64,000 bases of DNA from Streptomyces pactum (GTDB lineage Bacteria; Actinomycetota; Actinomycetes; Streptomycetales; Streptomycetaceae), in contig NZ_CP019724.1 of the NCBI RefSeq assembly GCF_002005225.1, forward strand, positions 1,054,001 to 1,118,000, in the 5' to 3' direction. The translations under genes were made by a program, and so were the position numbers. Below are positions 19,758 through 28,065 of this stretch, in pieces. The notes below the pieces were generated by a model. That model saw nothing but the letters and a program-made list of their open reading frames with translations. It did no database searches and was not told the origin of the DNA. Position 1 is the stretch's first letter. Every line of letters starts with the position of its first letter.

Positions 19758-22700
19758 TCACTGCTCTTGCGACGGGGCCGCGAGCAGTTGCCCGGCGAGC
19801 GCTCCGGCGAGCGCGGTCGGGCTGCCGTAGGACCACAGCAGGGTGGGCGACAGCTTGAGGCCGAGCGCCGCCTCGAGCCGGTTGCGCAGTTCCAGGCTCA
19901 TCAGCGAGTCGAGACCCAGTTCCTTGAACGGCGTCTCGCCGTCCATGGCCGCGGGGTCCACGCGCAGTACGCGGCCGGCGAGTTCGCGCACCGTGGCCTC
20001 CACGAGCGGGGCCCGCTCCTCGGGGGCGGCCGCGCGCAGCCGCGCACGGAACTCGGCACCCGAGGCGCCGGTGTGCCCGCTGTCGCGGGCGACGGCGCGC
20101 AGCCGCTCCCAGCTCTTGAGGGCGGCGGTGTCCGGATAGGCGTCGAACCACTGCCGCAGATCGATGGGTACGTAGCCGACGACCGGGTCGTCCCCGTCGA
20201 GCAGCCGCACCAGGGCCGGCCAGACCTCCTCGGCCGTGATGCCGCCCATGCCGCGCTCCGCGAGCCGTGCACCGCGCCGCCCGTCGGCGTCGGCGGCCAG
20301 ACCGACGTCGGTGACCGGGCCCCACTGGACGCTCAGCGCGGGACGACCGCGGCGCCTGCGGGATTCGGCGACCGCGTCGAGATAGGAGTTGCCCGCGGCG
20401 TAGACGGCCTGGCCCGCATTGCCGACGAGGGTCGCCGCCGAGGAGAACAGGACGAAGAAGTCCAGTGGATCGGCCTCGGTCGCCGCGTCGAGGTTGCGCG
20501 CCCCGTCCGCCTTCGGCGTGAGCACCGACATGAGCTGCCGGGAGGTGATGTTGAGGACCGTTGCGTCGTCGAGGAGCCCCGCCGCGTGCACCACCCCGCG
20601 CAGCGGCGGCAGGACCGCGCGCCTCTCGGCGAGCACCCGGTCGAGGGCCGCACGGTCGCCGACGTCGCAGCGCACCGTCTCGACCCTGGTGCCGTCGACG
20701 CGCAGCGCCGCGAGCCGCAGCTCCGCCTCCGGGGGCGGCGCCGAGCGGCCGAGCAGGACCAGGTGTCCGGCTCCCGCGCGGGCGAGGGACTCGGCGAGCG
20801 AGAGCCCGAGCGCGCCCAGACCGCCGCTGATCAGGTAGGTGCCGTCGGCCCGCAACCGGCCGCCGGGAAGCGGCACGGGTGTCACACCGGTGATGTCCTT
20901 CGGCCCGGTGAGGACGACGCGCTCGCCGCGCGGTACGTCGCGCAGGGCGCGCGGCACGTCGGCGAAGGAGTGACGGCGCACCGGAAGAGCCTCCAGCCGT
21001 CCTTCGGCAACGAGATCCCACACGTCGCGCAGGAGCCGGGCGAACCGTTCGGGCTCCGTCCTGACCAGGGCGGGGATGTCGACGGTGGCGAGGCTGACGC
21101 CGCCGCGCAGCGCGTCGAGCCCGATCGAGCCGCCGCCCGGGCCGTGGTCGCCGGTGTCGACGAACCGGCCGCCCGGGGCGAGGAGTTCGAGGTCCGACCG
21201 AACGGCCGTACCGGTGAGCGGCCCCAGGACGATGTCGGCCCCTCGGCCTCCGGTGGCCGCGCGTACCCGGTCGTGCCAGTACGGATCCTCGCTGTCGAAG
21301 ACGTCGCCGACGCCCAGTGCCGTGAACCGGGCACGGCTCTCGGTGGTGGCCGCGGAGGCGATGACGCGTGCGCCGAGTTCGTGTGCGACCCGCACGGCGG
21401 CGGCGCCGAGTCCGTCCCCCGCCGTATGGACGAGGACCGTCTCCCCCCGGCGCAGGCGGCCGGGACCGGTCAGCGCGTGCCAGGCGGTCACGAGAGGGAG
21501 GACCAGCCCGGCCGCGTCCTCGTCGCCGAGTCCGTCGGGTATCGGCCGGACGCGTCCGACGTGCGCCGTGAGGTGGCTGGCCAGCGCGCCGGGCGCGTAG
21601 GCCACGACGCGGTCGCCGACGGCGAGTCCGCCTGCGTCGGGACCGGCCGCGACGACGACTCCGGCGCAGGAGTGCCCGAACACCGCCGCGCCCGGGCCGG
21701 CGCCCGTGGTGACGCCGTCGGACGGTGGAATGGCGGACGAGGCTCCGGGGGTGCCGCCCTCGCGGCGGGGCGGACGTGGGCCGGCTCCGGCGGTACGCAC
21801 GTCGGTCTGGTCCAGAGCCGCCGCGGAGACCTCGATCTCGATCTCGCCCGGGCCGGGTGCGCGCCGCTCCAACGGTACGCAGTCCACGGTTCCCCGGGGC
21901 AGGGGCCGGACCGCGAACGGCTGAGGGCCGGTGCGCGGCGCGGGCAGCCCCGTCACCGAGCCGAGCGCGGGACCGCGCACGATGCCGGCCGTGAGCCGTC
22001 GCCCGCCCCGCAGCGCGACCTGGTCGTCGGTGCCCGCGCCGAGGATCTCCGCGGCGCAGGTCTTCGCCCAGTCGGCACCGTCGGTGACCACGTCGACCAG
22101 GCGCGGTTCCAGCTCGCCGTGCTCCCTGCGCAGTACGCGGGTGAAACCCCAGTACTGGGCGGCGCCCGGGTCGGGCACGTGTTCGCCGCCCGCCCCCTGC
22201 GCGCGGTCGGTGACCACCGTGAGCCGGGGCGGTACGCCGAGTGCGACGCAGCCGCGGACGACCGCGGCGAGCGCGCCGAGGCCCGCACGCTGCGCCGCGT
22301 GCCCCGCGGCGGGCCCCGGCGCGACGAACACGACTCCGTCCACCTCACCGGCGCCGACGGCACCGAGGTCGAGCTCCTGCCCGTCGCCCGTGAGCGGCGG
22401 CGCCTCGGCACACACCACGTGGGCGCCCGATTCCTCCAGTGCACGGGCGAGTTCGGCGGGCACGCCGGTGGTCTCCCCCACGACGAGCCAGCGGCCGGCG
22501 TCGGTACCGGCCAGCGTGCCGCCGTCCATTCCGCTCTCTGTTCCGTCCTCCGTGTCGGTCCACTCCACGCGGTGCAGCCGCTCCGCGTCCGACACCGCGC
22601 CGCCGCCGCCCGGCAGGGGCCGCAGCGTCAGGCCCTCCATCAGCAGCAGCGGCTTGCGCTCCTCGTCGAAGACGATGACGTCCAGGTCGCCCTCCGGGCG

Positions 22701-25700
22701 CCGCACGGCGTGCGACCACAGGCGTGTGACCGGCTGGTCGTGGTCGTTCAGCAGCCGCACCGCGCGCACGGACGTGGGCACGAGTGCCTCTCCGTCCGCG
22801 CCGCCAAGGCACAGCGAGACCTGCAACGCGCCGTCCCACAGCGCCGGGTGCAGGACGTGCCGCCGGTTCGACGCGCGCAGCCGCTCCCCGAGCACCACCT
22901 CGCCCACGGCCTCGCCGGCGTCGGGCCGCACCCGTACCGACCTCACGCAGCGGAAGGCCGGACCGTAGTGGAGGCCGCGCGCGGCACAGGTGTCGTAGAA
23001 GGTGTCGGCGGCCACCGGGCCGGCCGGGGCGGGGACGCCGTGCGGGGCGTCCCGGTACCGGGCGTCCGGGCCGTACCCCACCTCATCGTCGTACCAGGCG
23101 GGGAACTCCGGGAGTGCCTCCCGGCCGTGGTCCGGGGCGACGCGTGCCGTCGCGTTCACCGTCCACTCCGCGGCTTGCGAGGGCAGTGACAGGAGGCGGA
23201 ACGCGCCGCGCGCGCCGCCGTCGCCGTGCCACTCGGCGGCCAGCCGCACCGGGTCGTCGCCGACCGTGACCTCCTTGTGGAAGACGACGTCGTCGACGCG
23301 CAGGGAGCCTGCCCCGAGGCGGGCCCGTGCCGTGTGCACGGCCAGTGTGAGCATCCCGGCACCGGGCAGCACGGCCGTGTCGTACACGCGGTGGTCCGCG
23401 AGCCACGGCAGGTCCGGCACGGCGAGTTCGAGATCCGCCTGCCACACATCGGGGCGCCCGGGCGCGGGCACCGGCTCCGGGTCGAAGCCGCGCACCGCGC
23501 CGGAACCGCGCTGCCGCGGCGGCGTCCAGTGCCGGTCGCCCTCCAGCGGATAGCCGGGCACCGGCGCCAGGGGGGTGCGGGGCAGCGAACCGAACGGCTC
23601 CAGACCGCTGACGTAACCCTCCGCGAGCGCGAGCGCCAGGTCGTCGGGGCTGCCATGGTGCCGGCGCAGCGTGGTGAGCACGGCGGGCTGTCGCTCCCGC
23701 CCGGCACCGAGCTGCTCGACGGCCGGGGCCAGCACGGGGTGCGGGCTGATCTCGACGACGTGGGTGACCCCGTCGTCGAGCAGCGCTTCCATCGCGTCGG
23801 CGAACAGGACCGGGCTGCGCAGGTTCTCCACCCAGTAGGCGGCGTCCAGCTCGGCGCCGTCGAGGACCTGGCACCGTACGGTCGACATGAGGGCGATCGT
23901 GCCCTCGCGCGGTGCGGCGGGCCCGAGCGCGGTGAGGAGGTCCGCTTCGAGCGGGTCCATCTGCGGGCTGTGCGAGGCGTAGTCGACGTTGACGAGCCTG
24001 CAGTACGTGCCGTCGGCCTCCAGGAGTTCCTTGAGCATCAGGACGGCGTCCTTCTCTCCGGAGAGAACGCACGAGTTGGGTCCGTTGTGCACGGCGAGGG
24101 ACACACTGTCCTCGAACCCCTCGAGCGCCGCCGCGGCCGCCTCCCGGTCCAGGTCGACGGCGAGCATCCGGCCCTGTCCCGAGGTACGCATGGCGATCGC
24201 GCTGCGCCGTGCCGTCACCAGGGCGGCGTCCTCGTAGCTGAGGATGCCCGCGAGGGTGGCCGCGGTGATCTCGCCCTGGCTGTGGCCGAGCACGACGTCC
24301 GGCTCGACACCCGAGGCCCGCCACACCTCGGCCAGGGCCAGTGACATGGCCCAGAGAGTGGGCTGGAGCATGTCGATGCGCTTGGTCCACGCGTCGCCCG
24401 CGTCGCCGGTGAAGATGTCGAGCAGGTCCCAGGTGACGTGCGGGGCGAGGGCGGCCCGGCAGCGGCGGATCACGTCGGCGAACAGCGGGCTGTCCCGGTA
24501 CAGTTCGCGGCCCATTCCACTCCACTGCGAGCCCTGTCCGGGGAAGACGAACGCGGTGCGTCCGCGTCCTGTGGCCCGGCCCTGGGCCACGCCGTCCACC
24601 TCGGCGCCCCCGGTGGCGAACGCGTCGAGCTTGCCGGCGAGCTGTGCGGTGTCGGCGGCGAGGAACGCGGCGCGCACCGGAAAGTGGTCCCGCCGCCTGG
24701 CGAGGGTGCCCGCGACATCGGCGAGGTCGAGGCCGTCGAGCGCGGCCCCGAGCTCCGCTGCCCGGCGGGCCAGCACCCGGGGGTCCTTCGCGGACAGCGG
24801 CACCAGGGGCGCCAGGCCCGTCGCCGGGCCCCTGGACAGGTCCCCGCGGGTCGCCTCGGCGGTCGGCTCGGGCGGGCTCACCGCGATGACGTGCGCGTTC
24901 GTGCCGCCCCAGCCGAAGGAGTTCACACCCATCGCGAGTGTCCCTCCGGCCGGCAGCCGCAGGGGCTCGCGCACGACATGCAGGTTCAGGTCGTCGAACG
25001 GAATGCCGGGGTTGAGTTCGGCGGAGTGCAGGCTGGGCGGAACGGTGCGGTGGCGCAGCGCGAGCAGGATCTTGAAGAGTCCCGCCATCCCCGCGGCCGC
25101 CTCCAGGTGGCCGATGTTGGTCTTCACCGAGCCGACGGCCAGCGGGCCGCCGGTGCGGGGCCGGGCCACGGCCCGGCCGATCTCGGTCACCTCGATCGGG
25201 TCGCCCCGTCCGGTGCCGGTGCCGTGTGCCTCGATGTAGGCGACGGAGTCGAGCGGCACGACCCCGTCCCCGTACGCGCGCGTGAGCAGGTCGCGCTGTC
25301 CCTCGGGGCTCGGCGTGACCAGGCTCTCGCCGCCGCCGTCGTTGTTGACGACGGTGCGCGGGATGACGGCGTGCACCCGGTCGCCGTCGGCGAGGGCGCG
25401 TTCCAGGGTCTTCACATGGAGGACGGCGACGCCTTCACCGCGTACGAAGCCGTTGGCGTGCGCCGAGAACGTCGCGCAGCGGCCGTCGGGCGACAGGGCC
25501 CCGAAGTGCGTGAGCCCGATGGTCACATGGGGGTCGAGCATCAGGTTCACACCGCCGACGAGGGCCGCCTCGATCTCGCCCTGGCGCAACGCCTGTGCCG
25601 CCAGGTGGAGCGCCACCAGCGAGGAGGAGCAGCCGGTCTCCACGGTCAGGCTCGGCCCGCGCAGGCCGAACACGTACGACACCCGAGCGGCGATCACGTC

Positions 25701-26156
25701 GAGGGCGTTGCCGACGAGGCTGTGCGGGGTGGGCCGGGCGGCACGCTCCTTGCGCAGCAGCTCGTAGTCGTGCCAGGAGGCTCCCACGTACACACCGGTG
25801 CGGGTGCCCTCCAGGTCGCTCGCGCGGACGCCGGCGTCCTCGAGGGCCCGCCAGGCCTCGTGGAGAATGAGGCGCTGCTGCGGGTCGACCGCGGCGGCCT
25901 CGCGCGGTGAGATGCCGAAGAAGGCGGCGTCGAAGCGGTCCACGTCCTCCAGGAACCCTCCGACGCCCTGGATCTCGCGTTCCGGGTCGAGGGACGCGGA
26001 CGCGTCCCACCGGTCCGCCGGTACCGGGCCGATCGCGTCGCCCCTGTCCATCAGCAGCCGCCACAGAGCGTCCGTGTCGGCGGCTCCCGGGAAGCGGCCT
26101 GCCATGCCGACCACGGCGATGGATTCCGCGGCGTCGTCTGCTGTGTTCGCGACCAT
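19758..26156 (-). CDS. PKS-A: fully reducing module, KS-AT-DH-ER-KR-ACP
   Basis: 2132 residues with no loading domain or docking helix; the KS starts at about residue 12. KS Cys176 lies in ETGCSSS (usual DTACSSS), with His311 in EAHGTGT and His350 in GHLEAA. AT (~535-830) has Ser626 in GHSQGE and YASHS near 728, a motif usually read as methylmalonyl-CoA but not reliable outside classic macrolide PKSs. DH has HRVYDTAVLPG (~922), with Asp replacing the Gly of HxxxGxxxxP, plus DGALQ (~1108). ER (~1430-1745) has LVHTAGDGLG; KR (~1770-1960) has GGLGALG and Tyr ~1919; ACP has LGLDS (Ser2084). It is first in the operon, so its KS may take an acyl-CoA or acyl-ACP starter directly, or act iteratively. 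Start ATG has GGAAGG upstream. Confidence 0.93.
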   Translation of the reverse strand: MVANTADDAAESIAVVGMAGRFPGAADTDALWRLLMDRGDAIGPVPADRWDASASLDPEREIQGVGGFLEDVDRFDAAFFGISPREAAAVDPQQRLILHEAWRALEDAGVRASDLEGTRTGVYVGASWHDYELLRKERAARPTPHSLVGNALDVIAARVSYVFGLRGPSLTVETGCSSSLVALHLAAQALRQGEIEAALVGGVNLMLDPHVTIGLTHFGALSPDGRCATFSAHANGFVRGEGVAVLHVKTLERALADGDRVHAVIPRTVVNNDGGGESLVTPSPEGQRDLLTRAYGDGVVPLDSVAYIEAHGTGTGRGDPIEVTEIGRAVARPRTGGPLAVGSVKTNIGHLEAAAGMAGLFKILLALRHRTVPPSLHSAELNPGIPFDDLNLHVVREPLRLPAGGTLAMGVNSFGWGGTNAHVIAVSPPEPTAEATRGDLSRGPATGLAPLVPLSAKDPRVLARRAAELGAALDGLDLADVAGTLARRRDHFPVRAAFLAADTAQLAGKLDAFATGGAEVDGVAQGRATGRGRTAFVFPGQGSQWSGMGRELYRDSPLFADVIRRCRAALAPHVTWDLLDIFTGDAGDAWTKRIDMLQPTLWAMSLALAEVWRASGVEPDVVLGHSQGEITAATLAGILSYEDAALVTARRSAIAMRTSGQGRMLAVDLDREAAAAALEGFEDSVSLAVHNGPNSCVLSGEKDAVLMLKELLEADGTYCRLVNVDYASHSPQMDPLEADLLTALGPAAPREGTIALMSTVRCQVLDGAELDAAYWVENLRSPVLFADAMEALLDDGVTHVVEISPHPVLAPAVEQLGAGRERQPAVLTTLRRHHGSPDDLALALAEGYVSGLEPFGSLPRTPLAPVPGYPLEGDRHWTPPRQRGSGAVRGFDPEPVPAPGRPDVWQADLELAVPDLPWLADHRVYDTAVLPGAGMLTLAVHTARARLGAGSLRVDDVVFHKEVTVGDDPVRLAAEWHGDGGARGAFRLLSLPSQAAEWTVNATARVAPDHGREALPEFPAWYDDEVGYGPDARYRDAPHGVPAPAGPVAADTFYDTCAARGLHYGPAFRCVRSVRVRPDAGEAVGEVVLGERLRASNRRHVLHPALWDGALQVSLCLGGADGEALVPTSVRAVRLLNDHDQPVTRLWSHAVRRPEGDLDVIVFDEERKPLLLMEGLTLRPLPGGGGAVSDAERLHRVEWTDTEDGTESGMDGGTLAGTDAGRWLVVGETTGVPAELARALEESGAHVVCAEAPPLTGDGQELDLGAVGAGEVDGVVFVAPGPAAGHAAQRAGLGALAAVVRGCVALGVPPRLTVVTDRAQGAGGEHVPDPGAAQYWGFTRVLRREHGELEPRLVDVVTDGADWAKTCAAEILGAGTDDQVALRGGRRLTAGIVRGPALGSVTGLPAPRTGPQPFAVRPLPRGTVDCVPLERRAPGPGEIEIEVSAAALDQTDVRTAGAGPRPPRREGGTPGASSAIPPSDGVTTGAGPGAAVFGHSCAGVVVAAGPDAGGLAVGDRVVAYAPGALASHLTAHVGRVRPIPDGLGDEDAAGLVLPLVTAWHALTGPGRLRRGETVLVHTAGDGLGAAAVRVAHELGARVIASAATTESRARFTALGVGDVFDSEDPYWHDRVRAATGGRGADIVLGPLTGTAVRSDLELLAPGGRFVDTGDHGPGGGSIGLDALRGGVSLATVDIPALVRTEPERFARLLRDVWDLVAEGRLEALPVRRHSFADVPRALRDVPRGERVVLTGPKDITGVTPVPLPGGRLRADGTYLISGGLGALGLSLAESLARAGAGHLVLLGRSAPPPEAELRLAALRVDGTRVETVRCDVGDRAALDRVLAERRAVLPPLRGVVHAAGLLDDATVLNITSRQLMSVLTPKADGARNLDAATEADPLDFFVLFSSAATLVGNAGQAVYAAGNSYLDAVAESRRRRGRPALSVQWGPVTDVGLAADADGRRGARLAERGMGGITAEEVWPALVRLLDGDDPVVGYVPIDLRQWFDAYPDTAALKSWERLRAVARDSGHTGASGAEFRARLRAAAPEERAPLVEATVRELAGRVLRVDPAAMDGETPFKELGLDSLMSLELRNRLEAALGLKLSPTLLWSYGSPTALAGALAGQLLAAPSQEQ

Positions 26157-26208
26157 GCGCTGCCTTCCGGACGGTTACGGATCCGGGGCGGAAACCCCCT
26201 TGAACTTC

Positions 26209-26233
26209 GTCGCACTGCGACACACTCGGTGTG
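26209..26233. promoter_or_regulatory. Paired palindromes in the PKS-A promoter region
   Basis: Two adjoining inverted repeats, GTCGCA-C-TGCGAC (26209-26221) and CACAC-TCG-GTGTG (26221-26233), lie 53-77 bases upstream of the PKS-A start. They are in the only gap where the promoter of this six-gene unit can sit, between the halogenase 2 terminator and the start codon. Operator function is inferred. Confidence 0.4.
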
Positions 26234-26312
26234 GAGAGAATCCCGAGAGGTATCGGCAGCGTACGTTGATCGGGAACGGCCTCGACACCCCTCATTTCGC
26301 GCTCTCAAGCGA

Positions 26313-26339
26313 AAACCCCTACCTATTCGGTAGGGGTTT
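26313..26339 (-). terminator. Rho-independent terminator after halogenase 2
   Basis: Perfect 11-bp stem AAACCCCTACC/GGTAGGGGTTT with a 5-base loop, 35 bases beyond the halogenase 2 stop. On the minus strand the stem is followed by TTTT. It separates the regulatory/halogenase unit from the PKS unit; the near-symmetric A/T flanks could make it work in both directions. Confidence 0.85.
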
Positions 26340-26374
26340 GTCGTTCCCGGTGCGGAGTGGTGTACCTCGCGCAC

Positions 26375-28024
26375 TCAGCCGCGCAGCCGCATCCGCACCA
26401 GGCCCTTGCTCGCGTTGATCATTCTCGGACCGATCTCGGGCGGGGCCTCCCTGCGGCACCACACGGCATTGGTCGCCATCTTGGCCGGCGACATATTGAA
26501 GCACCGGGTGTCACGCTCGCCGAACCTGAATGACGGAGCGATGAAGTCCGCTTGCCGGACGTGCTCCAGAATCCGGGCGGCGGCCGCGGTAGGTGTGACC
26601 GATCCCGATTCGACGGATTCGCACACTTCGCGCGCGAGGACGCCCATTCTGTTGAACCCATCACTGACTGGGAGCGGAGATCCCGGGCGCTTACTGTTCT
26701 CCAGCTCCAGGAGGATATCCTCGTCCCCGGTGCGGGTGTACCGGTAATAGGCGTCCTCCAGCATCACATTGCCCAGCATGGTGCCGAGCATCCAGGTGCG
26801 GTTGACGGCGTTCCACAGTTCGTAGTCCCGGAATCCCACGAAGGAGCTGTAGACGAGATCGTCGTGGAAGTCGAACAGGCCCTGCTGGAGCGTCTCCAGG
26901 TAGTTGAACCGCTCCTGGGACCAGTCTCCGTCGCGGGAGGCCGCGATGAGCCGCCAGCCAAGGGCGTTGACGAGTTCCAGGGTGTTGGTCAGCCCGCGCG
27001 AGTACAGCGCGTCGATGAATCCGGCGGCGTGCGACGTCAGGCAGAAGCGCTCGCCGACGACCTGCTTGGCGGAGTACTGGAGGCGTCCGGTGGACACCCA
27101 GGGGCGTACCGCCTTGGCGTTCCTGAACTGCCAGGCGATCTCCGGGAACCGCCCGAGGAACGCGTCGAACTCCTGCTGGCCGGGGGTCTCGTCCTTGGGG
27201 AAGACCCGGGGGTCGAGGGTCAGGCCCACGCTGCACAGCGGGTTGATCGACTCCGGGTGGTTGTCGAACGGGATGACCCACAGCCAGCCGCCGTCGAAGA
27301 CGTGGTGCAGCGTGCCGTGATGCCACGGGTTGGGCTGATCGTGCTTCCTGGCCGCCGGCGCCTTGTCGAAGGGCGTCACGCCGATCATGTGGGTGAACAG
27401 CGTGCGGGAGTGGGTCCTCGCCCGGGTCGGTGTCTCGCGCAGCTCGAACTTTTCGGCGAGCGGCGAGCGGAATCCGCTGCCGTCGACGACATAGCTCGCA
27501 CGGAATTCCTCACCGCGCTCGGTACGCAGCAGCGCACCCTTTTCCGGGTCGATCTCGACATCGGCGATGCGGGTGGCCAGGCGCGGGTGGGCTCCGTATT
27601 TCACCGCGACATTGAACAGATACGAGTCGATGTCCTGGCGGAAGAGATGCGTCTCGGTACGGATCGCGGACGGAACCACCAACTGATTGATCTTCCCGGG
27701 GTCCTGCAGCTTCCCCTCTTCGTGATACACGAACCCGAAGTTCTGCTTCTGTCCACAGTACCTGGACACCTGTGAACTGATGCCTTTGTGGCTGGACAGC
27801 GGTTTCAGCTCGGGTACGTTGTAACGGTCGGCGATGAGCCGGGTCATTCCCGACGTGTAGGGGATCGTGGACTCACCCACCGCGAAGCGCGGATGAGTTC
27901 CCGCGTCGAGCAGCAGAACTTTCACGCCGTTGCGGGCCAGGACCGCTCCCAGCATTCCGCCGGCCATACCACTGCCCAGTATCGCCACGTCGTACTGTTC
28001 GGCGCTCGGGTTCGAGGCGGTCAT
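26375..28024 (-). CDS. Flavin-dependent halogenase (halogenase 2)
   Basis: 549 residues. Features in order: FAD motif GSGMAG (~17), AVGESTIP (~48), candidate catalytic Lys in CGQKQNFGF (~91), and the halogenase signature WLWVIP (~245-250). This belongs to the class that halogenates phenols, pyrroles or carrier-bound acyl groups rather than classic tryptophan halogenases, as inferred from its overall pattern. The C-terminal ~150 residues form a helical region that may cover the substrate. The start ATG at 28024 has GAGGGAG upstream; 41 bases separate it from the LAL regulator in the same direction. It needs FADH2 from a reductase such as the one at 6512-7048. Confidence 0.88.
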   Translation of the reverse strand: MTASNPSAEQYDVAILGSGMAGGMLGAVLARNGVKVLLLDAGTHPRFAVGESTIPYTSGMTRLIADRYNVPELKPLSSHKGISSQVSRYCGQKQNFGFVYHEEGKLQDPGKINQLVVPSAIRTETHLFRQDIDSYLFNVAVKYGAHPRLATRIADVEIDPEKGALLRTERGEEFRASYVVDGSGFRSPLAEKFELRETPTRARTHSRTLFTHMIGVTPFDKAPAARKHDQPNPWHHGTLHHVFDGGWLWVIPFDNHPESINPLCSVGLTLDPRVFPKDETPGQQEFDAFLGRFPEIAWQFRNAKAVRPWVSTGRLQYSAKQVVGERFCLTSHAAGFIDALYSRGLTNTLELVNALGWRLIAASRDGDWSQERFNYLETLQQGLFDFHDDLVYSSFVGFRDYELWNAVNRTWMLGTMLGNVMLEDAYYRYTRTGDEDILLELENSKRPGSPLPVSDGFNRMGVLAREVCESVESGSVTPTAAAARILEHVRQADFIAPSFRFGERDTRCFNMSPAKMATNAVWCRREAPPEIGPRMINASKGLVRMRLRG

Positions 28025-28065
28025 ATGTCGTCTCCCTCACTGTCGGGGTCGCATGCGCGTGTGTC

